Part shown: in pieces, positions 6,926 to 14,144 of the stretch
Position numbering within the stretch: the stretch's first letter is position 1
Layout of the letters: each line of letters opens with the position of its first letter
Assembly (NCBI GenBank): GCA_030631385.1
Contig: DAOVLG010000007.1
Coordinates: 1 to 15,436, forward strand
Source: Candidatus Coatesiibacteriota bacterium
GTDB lineage: Bacteria > RBG-13-66-14
DNA: 15,436 nucleotides
Direction: 5' to 3'
Notes under the pieces: generated by a model
Told to the model about the DNA's origin: nothing
What the model saw: only the letters and a program-made list of their open reading frames with translations
Database searches by the model: none
Program-made: the position numbers and the translations under genes

Positions 6926-8908
6926 TCAATCGGCGAGGTAAACCCGGAGCGCTTCCCCCTTGAAGGAGTAGAACCTCTTCACCGGGGGCAGACCCGCGAG
7001 CATGATCCCACCGTAGCCCTTGGTGAGTATGCGAGAGTCCAGGATCGCCACCACCCCGCGGTCGGTTCCCTTTCGGATCAGGCGGCCGAAGCCCTGGCGC
7101 AGCCGCAGCGCCGCCTCGGGAACGGTGTAGGTGTCGAAGGGGCGCCCACCGGTTTCCTCGATCCGCTCACAGCGCGCCGCCACCACCGGATCGGTGGGCA
7201 CGGCAAAGGGAAGCCGGGTGATGACGAGCAGCCGGAGCTCGTCGCCGGGCAGGTCCACCCCCTCCCAGAAGGTGGCCGTGGCGAAGAGAACGCCGCGCGG
7301 AGACTCTTTGAAGCGCCTCAAGAGAAACGCCTTGTCCACGTCCCCCTGGGTCAGCACCTCGCAGCCAAGCCCGGACAGGTCCGCCTCCAGGCCCACTTTG
7401 AACGTTCGCAGGGTCCGGTAGCTGGTGAAGAGGATCAGCGTCCCGCCGGTCGTGTTCAATTCCACCAACCGCCGGATCTCCCGGGCGGCCTCTTTGTAGA
7501 AACCCGCGTCGCGGGGGTCGGGCAGACGGGGCAGGTAGAGGGCCGCCTGGGTGGCGTAGTCGAAGGTCGGGGGCAGAACGAGCTCCTCGCCGGGCGGGAA
7601 TCCCAGGCGGGTGGAGAGGTAAGAAAAATCACCGCCCACGGTGAGGGTGGCGCTCGTGGCCACGACTGCCTCGGGCATGGGCCAGAGATGGTCCCCCAGG
7701 ATCGGTCCGACCTCGACGGGCGCGGCCTGGAGCCGCAAGCGCGCGGCATCGTGAAGGCCTTCCGCCCAGTAGACGAAGCCCTCCCAACGCCTCTCCTCCA
7801 ACCCCAAGAGGTCGTCACGGTAACCACGTAATTGTTTTACCGCCCCTCCCAGCTCGAGGGCCTCGTCACCATCCGATTCCTCGGCCAGACCCTCCAACCA
7901 GGCGGCCACCCGGCACAGCTCGGCGTCCAGCCCGGCGTCGAAGGAGAGCGGTTTCCGGATGATGCGCTGCTCCCCCTCCCCTCCGGGGCCGAGACCGACA
8001 TGGAGCAGGGCGAAGTGTCCCTCGCCGGCGGATAGGACCTTGGCGAATCTCCTCCCCAGCTCGTCACCATTGAGCACCTTGCCCATCACCGGACCGGCGA
8101 GGCTTCCGGTGCGTCGAACCGGCGAGTAGAGGTCGTTGACGGTGTTCCGTAACCGGCCTAGAGAGGCGCTCCGGCTGAACTGATCCGTTGCGACGCCTTC
8201 GAGGCGGTGGGCCTCGTCAATCACCAGGTATGCGTAATCGGGGAGGATCGCCGCTCCCTCCGACCGCAGGATGACGTCGGAGAGGAGCAGGGCGTGGTTG
8301 GTGACCACCACGGCGGCGGATTGGGCCCGGCGCCTGGCCCGTTGGAAGAAACACTCGCCGCTGTAGGGACAGTGTCCGCCGGCGCATCCATCGGCGGAGG
8401 AAGCCACCGGCCTCCACTCCTGGGTTGACATGGCGAAGGGCAACTCGGAGCGCTCCCCCCGCACCAGAGTCGGGGCGATCTCAAATAGGATCCGCTGCCT
8501 CTCGGCCGCATCGGCGTCGGAGAAGAGCCCCAGGAGCTGCTGCCGGTTGAGCTTGCGCAGGCAGAGGTAGTTCCCCCGCCCCAGCAGGAGGGCCACCTTA
8601 ACCTCTATCCCCAGGGCATCCAGGGCCAGGGGGATGTCGGCGGCGAGGAGCTGGTGCTGCAAGGCGATGGTGTTGGTGGCGACGACCGCCTTGTTATCCC
8701 CGTCCGCACGTGACAGAAGTGGGATCAGGTAGGCCAGGCTCTTTCCGGTGCCGGTACCGGCCTCGACCATGAGACTGCCGCCCACTTCGAGAAGTCGGGC
8801 AACGGCCTCGGCCATCCGGGTCTGGGCGGGCCGCTCCTCGTATCCGGCCAGGAGCCCGGCGAGGGAACCGGTGGGAGAGAAGAGGCGGGTGAGGGGATGT
8901 GAAGCCAA
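6926..8908 (-). CDS. DinG/XPD-family ATP-dependent DNA helicase
   Basis: A 660-aa superfamily 2 helicase of the iron-sulfur DinG/XPD group, which unwinds DNA 5'-3' and resolves R-loops and G-quadruplex or damaged structures. Visible motifs: Q-like segment YEERPAQTRMAEAV (23-36), Walker A GTGTGKS (51-57), motif Ia TNTIALQHQL, cysteines C116, C175, C180 and C186 that fit the four-Cys 4Fe-4S cluster, VVTNHALL (201-208), DEAH (231-234), VVATSATL in the second half, LLVITRLPF, and motif VI QGFGRLIR (605-612). Length and order are complete, so the deletions in the next genes do not extend here. No exonuclease domain is fused. Start is a TTG at 8906-8908, 4 nt after the stop of the lipoprotein gene and without a good ribosome site, so coupled translation is likely. 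DinG versus YoaA cannot be decided. Confidence 0.9.
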   Translation of the reverse strand: MASHPLTRLFSPTGSLAGLLAGYEERPAQTRMAEAVARLLEVGGSLMVEAGTGTGKSLAYLIPLLSRADGDNKAVVATNTIALQHQLLAADIPLALDALGIEVKVALLLGRGNYLCLRKLNRQQLLGLFSDADAAERQRILFEIAPTLVRGERSELPFAMSTQEWRPVASSADGCAGGHCPYSGECFFQRARRRAQSAAVVVTNHALLLSDVILRSEGAAILPDYAYLVIDEAHRLEGVATDQFSRSASLGRLRNTVNDLYSPVRRTGSLAGPVMGKVLNGDELGRRFAKVLSAGEGHFALLHVGLGPGGEGEQRIIRKPLSFDAGLDAELCRVAAWLEGLAEESDGDEALELGGAVKQLRGYRDDLLGLEERRWEGFVYWAEGLHDAARLRLQAAPVEVGPILGDHLWPMPEAVVATSATLTVGGDFSYLSTRLGFPPGEELVLPPTFDYATQAALYLPRLPDPRDAGFYKEAAREIRRLVELNTTGGTLILFTSYRTLRTFKVGLEADLSGLGCEVLTQGDVDKAFLLRRFKESPRGVLFATATFWEGVDLPGDELRLLVITRLPFAVPTDPVVAARCERIEETGGRPFDTYTVPEAALRLRQGFGRLIRKGTDRGVVAILDSRILTKGYGGIMLAGLPPVKRFYSFKGEALRVYLAD

Positions 8909-8912
8909 GGGA

Positions 8913-9632
8913 TTACTCGCGCAGGTGTTCCGAGGAGAAGGGATTATCCCTGTCTTTTAGATGGTCGAGGTACCGGGTAACCGCCTCGAGCCGCTCCTGG
9001 ATCTCCCGGTTTGCCCTGCGGTAAGCCGCGGCGACCGGTGTATACTCGGAGAGGCTCGAGGAAAGTCTACCCACGAACTCATGCCACGAGAGACCCTCCG
9101 TCCGACGCTCGATGTCGTACTCGGCGAGGAGGAGCTCCGTCCGCTCGTCGAGGCCGTCCCGCACCAGGGAGTTGAACCGCTCCTCGGGGGTGAAGGTGGC
9201 GACCATTCTCAGATCACGATCGAAGGCGTCGTCCACCGGCCTGGGTGGGTCGGGTTTAGCCAACTCCTCCTCGGCCTCCAGGAGGAGCGCGGCCTCGAGC
9301 TCATCGAGTCGGCGTCCCTCGGCGGAGATCGCCTGCCTGGCCTCGGGGGTACCGGGGTAGAGACGGCGGGCCGCCAGGAGCTGCTCGGTGGGCCAGCGGG
9401 AGACCTCCCGGCGGAGCTGGGTCTGCACGGCGGACAGCTCCTCCAGAAGCACCGGGTAGGCCAACCTCTCCACCCGGAGGATCAGGGTCACCTCGTCGAG
9501 GACGTCGGCGTAGGCCAAGGCGCGCAGGGAGCGCTCCTCATCCAGGTCGCGGCAACCGGCCAGAAGAGTCGCCAGGCAAACCCAAACCGGTAATCGGACA
9601 AAGAATACAGCTTTCGGAGTTGGGTCGTCCAT
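8913..9632 (-). CDS. Predicted outer-membrane lipoprotein, helical, unknown function
   Basis: A 239-aa protein with a lipoprotein signal: hydrophobic segment VFFVRLPVWVCLATLL followed by the lipobox LAGC with C27; the residue after Cys is Arg, not Asp, so outer-membrane sorting is expected. The mature part is highly charged and mostly helical, with long Glu/Arg/Leu stretches (about 95-125 and 205-230) that suggest coiled coils; no enzyme motif is seen. I do not recognise the family. The ATG is at 9630-9632, only 7 nt after a TATACT box, so the message may have almost no leader, and no Shine-Dalgarno is visible. The DinG-like helicase starts 4 nt downstream; the pairing of an envelope lipoprotein with a helicase is unexpected and may only reflect shared transcription. 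Confidence 0.75.
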   Translation of the reverse strand: MDDPTPKAVFFVRLPVWVCLATLLAGCRDLDEERSLRALAYADVLDEVTLILRVERLAYPVLLEELSAVQTQLRREVSRWPTEQLLAARRLYPGTPEARQAISAEGRRLDELEAALLLEAEEELAKPDPPRPVDDAFDRDLRMVATFTPEERFNSLVRDGLDERTELLLAEYDIERRTEGLSWHEFVGRLSSSLSEYTPVAAAYRRANREIQERLEAVTRYLDHLKDRDNPFSSEHLRE

Positions 9633-9639
9633 CTATTCA

Positions 9640-9668
9640 AGTATAAACCATCACCGGTGATGGGCCAA
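9640..9668 (-). promoter_or_regulatory. Promoter with palindromic operator-like spacer, nearly leaderless
   Basis: On the minus strand TTGGCC (9668-9663), a 17-base gap and TATACT (9645-9640) form a sigma70-like promoter; the ATG follows after 7 bases, so the start point would fall at or next to the first codon. A perfect 16-bp palindrome CCATCACCGGTGATGG (9648-9663) fills almost the whole spacer, a place where a dimeric repressor would block polymerase. The -10 is good and the -35 matches only in TTG. Confidence 0.5.
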
Positions 9669-9698
9669 GAAAGAAGAAGGGGCCGCTGTAGCGGCCCC
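9666..9698 (-). terminator. Rho-independent terminator after the 244-aa lipoprotein gene
   Basis: A perfect 8-bp stem GGGGCCGC/GCGGCCCC (9679-9686 with 9691-9698, loop TGTA) begins 20 nt after the stop codon at 9718. On the minus strand it is followed by the T-rich run CTTCTTCTTTCTT. It separates the lipoprotein pair from the promoter of the next lipoprotein-helicase unit, whose -35 lies right at its end. Confidence 0.75.
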
Positions 9699-9717
9699 GC
9701 CAACCGGAATACATCCC

Positions 9718-10452
9718 TTAGAAGGGGAACTCCATCACCCAGAAGACGTTGACTTCGCCGGGCACGTCCACCTCGAAGGTTTCCACCAAAGCGTCCATCT
9801 CGGCGCGGAACTCCTCGTTGTTGTAGGCGCGGTCGTCGCCGTAACCGGTGGCCACGGAGTGAACCTTGTCGAATTTGCCGTCCACGAAGTGGATGTAGTA
9901 CTGGACGTCGCCACCGAAGTCACCCCCGGCGTAGTTGTCGGAGACGGCCTTGACCGCGTCGGTGTAGGTGGCCTTGAGGTACTCTAGGGCGGCCTCTTCC
10001 AGCGCCGCGGTTTCATCGGCATCCTCCGTCTCCTCCTCGTCATCCCCGTCGCTGGGGGCGAGCATGGTCAGGTAGCCGGAGATGAGCCACTTGCCCTTGT
10101 CCTCGGAGAACGTGAGCTCCAGGACATAGTCCCACCCGTCTTCGACGTAACGGGCGTCCTCGAAGGTCACCGTCGTGCCGAAGGCGCCCTCCTCGAGCTC
10201 GTAGCCACCGATGATGGTAAGCCCCAGCTCGTCAATCAGCGGCCAGAGAGCGTCAAAATAACTTTCGTCGATGACCATGTTTTTCAACGCGTCTTTGTCC
10301 TTATCCCCTACCACTTCGATGAAGGCGTCCACGGCATTCTCGATGGTGGAAAGATCTAATTCAGCCTCTTCTTCCTCCTCGGTCTCCTCGCCACATCCGG
10401 TAAAGCCGAACACGAGCGCTATGAAAAGCGCGAGAATCATAAACCTGCGCAT
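9718..10452 (-). CDS. Acidic lipoprotein with possible TonB-C-like tail; paralogue of next gene
   Basis: A 244-aa lipoprotein: MRRFMILALFIALVFGFTGC with lipid-modified C20 and then a very acidic linker (EETEEEEEAE). Residues 40-127 are homologous to the adjacent 159-aa lipoprotein: VDAFIEVVGDKDKDAL, GYELEEGAFGTTVTFEDARY and KWLISGY line up in order with its matching segments. This part looks like a small alpha+beta (NTF2/DUF4878-like) domain, which is a guess. A second acidic linker (DDEEETEDADE) leads to residues 158-244, with GDVQYYIHFVDGKFDKVHSV and terminal FWVMEFPF, a pattern reminiscent of TonB-C or AgmX-type C-terminal domains; low confidence. The ATG has GAGGAGG five bases upstream. 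A TATACA box (10496-10491) lies upstream without a convincing -35, so it may be transcribed with its paralogue. A terminator follows. Confidence 0.75.
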   Translation of the reverse strand: MRRFMILALFIALVFGFTGCGEETEEEEEAELDLSTIENAVDAFIEVVGDKDKDALKNMVIDESYFDALWPLIDELGLTIIGGYELEEGAFGTTVTFEDARYVEDGWDYVLELTFSEDKGKWLISGYLTMLAPSDGDDEEETEDADETAALEEAALEYLKATYTDAVKAVSDNYAGGDFGGDVQYYIHFVDGKFDKVHSVATGYGDDRAYNNEEFRAEMDALVETFEVDVPGEVNVFWVMEFPF

Positions 10453-10498
10453 CTATGCCTCCTCATTCCAGGTGTGTGAACCTCGATATGTGTATAGA

Positions 10499-10510
10499 GC
10501 CTTGAAAGGC
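10499..10510. repeat. Small inverted repeat upstream of the 244-aa lipoprotein gene
   Basis: GCCTT-GA-AAGGC lies just upstream of the TATACA box, in the 80-nt gap between the two lipoprotein genes. It could be an operator half-site pair or chance; the arms are only 5 bp. Confidence 0.25.
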
Positions 10511-10532
10511 AAGAGAGATTCGGGGAGTCGGC

Positions 10533-11012
10533 TTACATCTCCGGCTCCTCATCCTCAGGTTCAACGGCTTCGCCGGAGTCCTCTACAACGACGAATGCGT
10601 AGTCCTGGCCATTGATTACCCAGCCACCGCCATACGCGTCATCGTCGCTGATATAAAGCTGCTGTTCGTAGGTGTCGAAGCCCTCCCAGCGGGCGCTGTC
10701 GAAGATGACGTGCTTGCCGAAGGTGCTGTCCTCGATGTGGTACCCGGGGGAGAAGGTCAGGGCGCTCTCGGTGATCCGCTCCCAGACTGCATTTGCTGAA
10801 CTATCCTCGTAGAACAGGCTGAAGAACACCTCTTCATCCTTCGAGTTGGCCGCCTTGATGAAGGCGTCTACCAGGCTCTCCTCGGTTTTGTAGACCAGAT
10901 CTCCATCCTCGCCGGTCACAACCTCCCCGTCACCATTCTCATCACCCTCGCAACCCGCGAAGGCCAGGATCAAGACTAACAACAACGCAGGAACCGTCAG
11001 TTTACGCATCAT
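10533..11012 (-). CDS. Acidic lipoprotein, shorter tandem paralogue
   Basis: A 159-aa lipoprotein: MMRKLTVPALLLVLILAFAGC with lipid-modified C21, an acidic linker (EGDENGDGE), one domain (about 44-140) and an acidic tail (EPEDEEPEM). It shares with the gene downstream the segments LVDAFIKAANSKDEEV (47-62), GYHIEDSTFGKHVIFDSARW (90-109) and GWVINGQ (130-136), in the same order, so the two arose by duplication. It lacks the second domain of its longer sister. An upstream GTG at 11013-11015 is also in frame, but AAGGGAGG is better spaced for the ATG at 11012. The charge pattern suggests an envelope-exposed protein; function unknown. It has its own promoter at 11060-11088 and is separated from its paralogue by 80 nt. 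Confidence 0.75.
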   Translation of the reverse strand: MMRKLTVPALLLVLILAFAGCEGDENGDGEVVTGEDGDLVYKTEESLVDAFIKAANSKDEEVFFSLFYEDSSANAVWERITESALTFSPGYHIEDSTFGKHVIFDSARWEGFDTYEQQLYISDDDAYGGGWVINGQDYAFVVVEDSGEAVEPEDEEPEM

Positions 11013-11053
11013 CACAACCCTCCCTTAAATTGTGCTTCACTCCTTTAGACTGA

Positions 11054-11070
11054 AGAACCATTATGGTTCT
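11054..11070. repeat. Palindrome overlapping the lipoprotein promoter -10
   Basis: AGAACCAT-T-ATGGTTCT is a perfect inverted repeat with 8-bp arms and a single central base. It covers the -10 hexamer of the adjacent promoter, so it is placed as an operator would be; as RNA it would be too close to the start to act as a terminator. Confidence 0.5.
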
Positions 11071-11088
11071 CCGAGAAGTACAAATCAA
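11060..11088 (-). promoter_or_regulatory. Promoter of the lipoprotein pair
   Basis: On the minus strand TTGATT (11088-11083), 17 bases and CATAAT (11065-11060) form a sigma70-like promoter. The expected start near 11053 gives a leader of about 41 nt with the Shine-Dalgarno AAGGGAGG ahead of the ATG at 11012. The -10 lies inside a 17-bp palindrome (11054-11070). Confidence 0.5.
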
Positions 11089-11150
11089 GTGGGGAAGCCC
11101 ACATAAATCCTCCACGCCCTCTGGATGGGATTCCCCTCCGCCTTGGGGGA

Positions 11151-12512
11151 TCAAGGTTCACCCTCTCCCTCCCCGGAACAGCCGCCTTCCCCGGACGGTC
11201 GGAATCTCTCCGGCCACCAGCGGGCCAGGCGCCTGTTTATCTCAGCCTCGAGGCCCCGGTCGGTCGGATGGTAAAAACGGGGCGCATCCTGGGCCAGATA
11301 GACCTGGTTGACGAAGGCGTCGGGGTGGTCGTGGGGGTAGATGTAACCCCCGCCGCGCCCCAGTTTCTCCGCCCCCCGGTAACCGGTTCCCCTCAGATGG
11401 GACGGCACCGGATGGACTGGGTTTTTCTTCACCTCTTCCCGGGCTCCGAGCATGGCGGCGCCGCAGGCGTTGGACTTGGGGGCCGATGCTACGTAGATCG
11501 CGGCCTGGGCGAGGTTGAAAGCCGCCTCGGGCATGCCGATCAGCTCGAGGGCGTAGGCCGCAGCGACCGCCACCGTGAGCGCCCGAGGGTCGGCGTTCCC
11601 CACGTCCTCCGAGGCGCAGATGACGATCCGCCGGGCGATGAAACGCGGGTCCTCGCCGCCCTCCAACGCCAGCATCATCCAGTAGACCGCGGCGTCGGGA
11701 TCACCGCCCCGCATACTCTTGATGAAGGCCGAGACGCGATCGTAGTGGAAATCACCCGCGCGGTCGTGGAGGGGACTCTGCTCGGTGGTGACGCGCTCCG
11801 CTTCCTCAACGCCCAGGATGATCGTCCCGTTCCCGCCGGCCGTGGCGGTCTCTGTGGCCAGCTCCAGCGCTGCGAGCGCGCGCCGGGCGTCCCCACCGGC
11901 GTAGTGGGCCAGGCGATCCAAAAATCCGTCGGCGGCCTCTATCCCCCGTTCGCCCAAACCCTTGGCTGTATCGGCGAGAGCACGTTCCAACAGCAGGCGG
12001 ATGTCAGCCGGTTCCAGGGGCGCTAACTCCAGAACCAACGAGCGGGAGAGGAGGGCGCCGATCACGCTGGTGTATGGGTTGTGCACGGTGGCCCCGATGA
12101 AGGTCACCACGCCCGATTCCACCGAGGGCAACAGAGCGTCCTGCTGGGCGCGGTTGAAGCGGTGGATCTCGTCAATGAAGAGCACGACCGGCTTTTTCAG
12201 CCGTGCCTGCCGGGCGCGTTTGGCCTCTCGAACCACCCGGCGCACGTCATCAACCTTGGCCGTCACCGCGTTGAGGCGGGCCACCCGGCCACCGACCTGG
12301 GCCGCCGCCGCCAGGGCGATGGTGGTCTTACCCGTCCCCGGGGGACCGTAAAGGATCAGACTGGGGAGCCTGCCGCGTTCGACCGCTATGCGCAGCGGTG
12401 TACCGAGGCCGATTACACCATCCTGGCCGACGACGTCGGAGAGCGTCCTCGGCCGCATCCGGTATGCCAGGGGTTCGTCGGGCGGCGGCAAGCTATCGAA
12501 AATCTCGGCCAT
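11151..12512 (-). CDS. rarA: Replication-associated recombination protein RarA (MgsA)
   Basis: A 453-aa AAA+ ATPase of the clamp-loader-related RarA/MgsA/WRNIP1 family, which acts at stalled replication forks and with SSB. The start chosen is the ATG at 12510-12512 (MAEIFDSLPP), which gives the normal N-terminus ending in PRTLSDVVGQ; a longer frame to 12818 adds 102 Arg/Pro-rich residues that overlap the upstream gene out of frame and are not family-like. Motifs: Walker A GPPGTGKT (56-63), Walker B LFIDEIH (111-117), sensor 1 GATVHNP (140-146), arginine finger LLSRS (R157), sensor 2 GGDARRAL (207-214). The C-terminal tetramerisation part has RGGDPDAAVYWM, FIARRIVICASEDVG, APKSNA and VPSHLRG, all standard. 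It lies 5 nt after the preceding secreted-protein gene, so the two are probably co-transcribed. Confidence 0.93.
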   Translation of the reverse strand: MAEIFDSLPPPDEPLAYRMRPRTLSDVVGQDGVIGLGTPLRIAVERGRLPSLILYGPPGTGKTTIALAAAAQVGGRVARLNAVTAKVDDVRRVVREAKRARQARLKKPVVLFIDEIHRFNRAQQDALLPSVESGVVTFIGATVHNPYTSVIGALLSRSLVLELAPLEPADIRLLLERALADTAKGLGERGIEAADGFLDRLAHYAGGDARRALAALELATETATAGGNGTIILGVEEAERVTTEQSPLHDRAGDFHYDRVSAFIKSMRGGDPDAAVYWMMLALEGGEDPRFIARRIVICASEDVGNADPRALTVAVAAAYALELIGMPEAAFNLAQAAIYVASAPKSNACGAAMLGAREEVKKNPVHPVPSHLRGTGYRGAEKLGRGGGYIYPHDHPDAFVNQVYLAQDAPRFYHPTDRGLEAEINRRLARWWPERFRPSGEGGCSGEGEGEP

Positions 12513-12517
12513 GCGGC

Positions 12518-13276
12518 TCAGCGCGGATTGAGTTTTGTATAGAGAAGTCCGGCCAGGAGGCGAATTCCCTCCGGGGTCAGGCGCAGCTCGACACCGTAGG
12601 TCTCGTCGCCGGGCCGAAGCTCTTCCCGGAAAACGAAGAGGTAGCCACGGACCAGGGCGACCACCTGACTGTACGAGAGGGCGTCCAGCAGGACCTTCGG
12701 ATAGAATATTTCCTCGAGGCGTTCGAGGAAGTCCACCTCCGCCGCGTCGTAGGCCCGCCGGCGGGCCAGGCGGCGCCGCTCGCCGGTGGTTGCGTCGCCC
12801 GACTGTGCGACACCCCAACCTGTAAGTTTGCTCAGTCTATCGATGATCTTACCGACGCTGAGGGTAATCGTTTCCTCGGGGGAGGTGTCGGACGCCGGGG
12901 TGATAATATCCGCAACCCGGTCGCGGAACTGGCGGATCGCCTCGAGGAGGCTGGACTCCTCCGCAGCGGTGTGGACGGTGCCCAGGTCTTCGTCGTAGCC
13001 GCCCCGGGCAATCAGCCTCCCCGACACAGCCAGGCCGGCGGGTCCCGCCTCGAAGGCGACCACCAGGGCCACCCCCCCGCCCTCCAAGAGGGGTAACAGA
13101 TCGGGATAGGGCGAGTCCGGCGAGAGCCCCGGGGGCAAGACCTCCGCCTCGGGCCACACCTCGATTACGGCGGCGAGCTGTTCGTCATCGGTCCCGGAGA
13201 GCCAGAGTGGAACCCCGGCCGAACCGGCCGCCGTCGCGATGAGCATCAAACAGAATAAAAAAGCGGTTACTTTCAC
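12518..13276 (-). CDS. Secreted protein of unknown function
   Basis: A 252-aa protein with an N-terminal signal peptide (MKVTAFLFCLMLIATAAGSAG, cleavage near residue 21). I do not recognise the family. The first half alternates hydrophobic strands and Pro/Gly turns (VEVWPEAEVLPPG-like region, GGGVALVVAFEAG, GLAVSGRLIARGGY), the middle has a long helix (AIRQFRDRVADIIT), and the C-terminal third is helical and charged with RRRLARRRAYDAAEVDFLER. No catalytic or metal motif stands out. Start is a GTG at 13274-13276 with only a poor ribosome site. It lies 15 nt after the AT-rich gene and 5 nt before rarA and has the high GC of its neighbours, so it belongs to the resident operon rather than to the AT-rich insert. 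Confidence 0.7.
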   Translation of the reverse strand: MKVTAFLFCLMLIATAAGSAGVPLWLSGTDDEQLAAVIEVWPEAEVLPPGLSPDSPYPDLLPLLEGGGVALVVAFEAGPAGLAVSGRLIARGGYDEDLGTVHTAAEESSLLEAIRQFRDRVADIITPASDTSPEETITLSVGKIIDRLSKLTGWGVAQSGDATTGERRRLARRRAYDAAEVDFLERLEEIFYPKVLLDALSYSQVVALVRGYLFVFREELRPGDETYGVELRLTPEGIRLLAGLLYTKLNPR

Positions 13277-13291
13277 CCTGTGTTGTTGACC

Positions 13292-14053
13292 TTAGTCAAA
13301 AGATGTGCACACGGGACCTGCAAGCGTATTCCTAATACCCCAAATTTCATAGTAACGAGGTTTTCTGAGGTCTTCATAGTTATTGAAATCATAATCAATA
13401 CCATAACCACCCATAAAATATGTATCATTGTTTTCATCTTTATATAATTTGCCATAAGTGTAGCGAATAATTATTTCATCATCATCACCCGAGTAAATAA
13501 TTTTTATAGGTCTAATGATGTATCCTAAACGAATTATACCTGGCTCAGTTATGCTAGTACTCTTAGTGAATGTTCTATCAATAAGTGAGCAACTTAATAC
13601 AACAGGTTTGTTATCGACAAAAGCAACTACAACCACATTATACTTTTTTAGTTCTTCATTTAAATCAATAGCATTAGTAATCAAAGGATCATCTGGGCTT
13701 ACGCTTAAGGCATTTTCAATAGCTAGGTCAGTAGCTTGTAAATACTGAGCATCAACTTTATAAAAGTCGGTCCAACTTATAGAATCGTAATGTGTAGCGA
13801 ATATAAACGCTAAAGCTATCTGTTCAAGACCGTAACCATAAGCGTAAAATGGTTCAGCATCGCCGAGAGAATAATCATCTAAGTAACTATCTAGAAACTC
13901 GGAAACACACACCCGACCTCTCTCGTAAGCATCTTCAGGTAAGCTATCAAACAAAACCCCCTCATCGGGATTGAGTTGAGGAATATCCGGTGGGATGGCT
14001 GAGGAAATAGCAACTACTAGAATGAGAAAGATAAGGGTGTGCTTCAACATCAT
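13292..14053 (-). CDS. AT-rich secreted orphan protein
   Basis: A 253-aa protein with a signal peptide (MMLKHTLIFLILVVAISSA), then a predicted exported domain rich in Asp, Tyr and Ile. I do not recognise it. Visible segments include GYGLEQIALAFIFATHYDS, the helical LQATDLAIENALSV, and strand-rich VVVVAFVDNKPVVLS and IIRYTYGKLY; no enzyme motif is evident. GC is about one third by sampling several lines (one 60-base line is 25%) against more than 60% in the genes on both sides, and its codons end mostly in A or T, unlike the neighbours. This is a strong sign of foreign origin. The start is ATG-ATG with no clear Shine-Dalgarno, and I found no convincing promoter in the 91-nt gap after the GlgC-like gene. 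No transposase or flanking repeat is visible. Confidence 0.7.
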   Translation of the reverse strand: MMLKHTLIFLILVVAISSAIPPDIPQLNPDEGVLFDSLPEDAYERGRVCVSEFLDSYLDDYSLGDAEPFYAYGYGLEQIALAFIFATHYDSISWTDFYKVDAQYLQATDLAIENALSVSPDDPLITNAIDLNEELKKYNVVVVAFVDNKPVVLSCSLIDRTFTKSTSITEPGIIRLGYIIRPIKIIYSGDDDEIIIRYTYGKLYKDENNDTYFMGGYGIDYDFNNYEDLRKPRYYEIWGIRNTLAGPVCTSFD

Positions 14054-14144
14054 AAAACCATATCTGGCTGAAATTTTTTACCGGGTAGATTTGCGGCGGA
14101 AGAAATACTCAGAACAACGCAATTTGTTCGCACCGGCGCGGGCG
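14054..14144. other. 91-nt gap with a composition switch, no recognised element
   Basis: Composition changes from AT-rich (next to the orphan gene) to GC-rich (next to the GlgC-like gene) within about 60 bases, around 14060-14130. There is a T-run at 14084-14089 and the sequence GAGTATTTC on the minus strand, but no promoter pair with acceptable spacing, no terminator hairpin and no direct repeat matching the other edge near 13277-13291. Confidence 0.4.

Noticed and set aside
6843..6929. Extended pilT start upstream of 6842
   Set aside because: The extra residues do not resemble PilT and the DNA holds a TTGACC-17-TATCAT promoter; MQLVEKLL is the natural start.
11105..11155. GATTCCCC/GGGGGATC stem-loop after rarA as a terminator
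   Set aside because: The stem has one G-T pair and no T tract downstream on the minus strand; it may be a weak structure but cannot be called a terminator.
11268..12026. Plus-strand open frame of 252 codons opposite rarA
   Set aside because: Antisense to a well-conserved AAA+ gene; its content follows from third-position GC on the other strand.
12513..12818. N-terminal extension of RarA by 102 residues
   Set aside because: The added residues are Arg/Pro/Gly-rich, overlap the real secreted-protein gene in another frame, and the family N-terminus fits the ATG at 12512.
13286..13299. TTGAC-CTTA-GTCAA hairpin at the stop of the AT-rich gene as a terminator
   Set aside because: The stem is only 5 bp and AT-rich, contains the stop codon, and no T tract follows on the minus strand.
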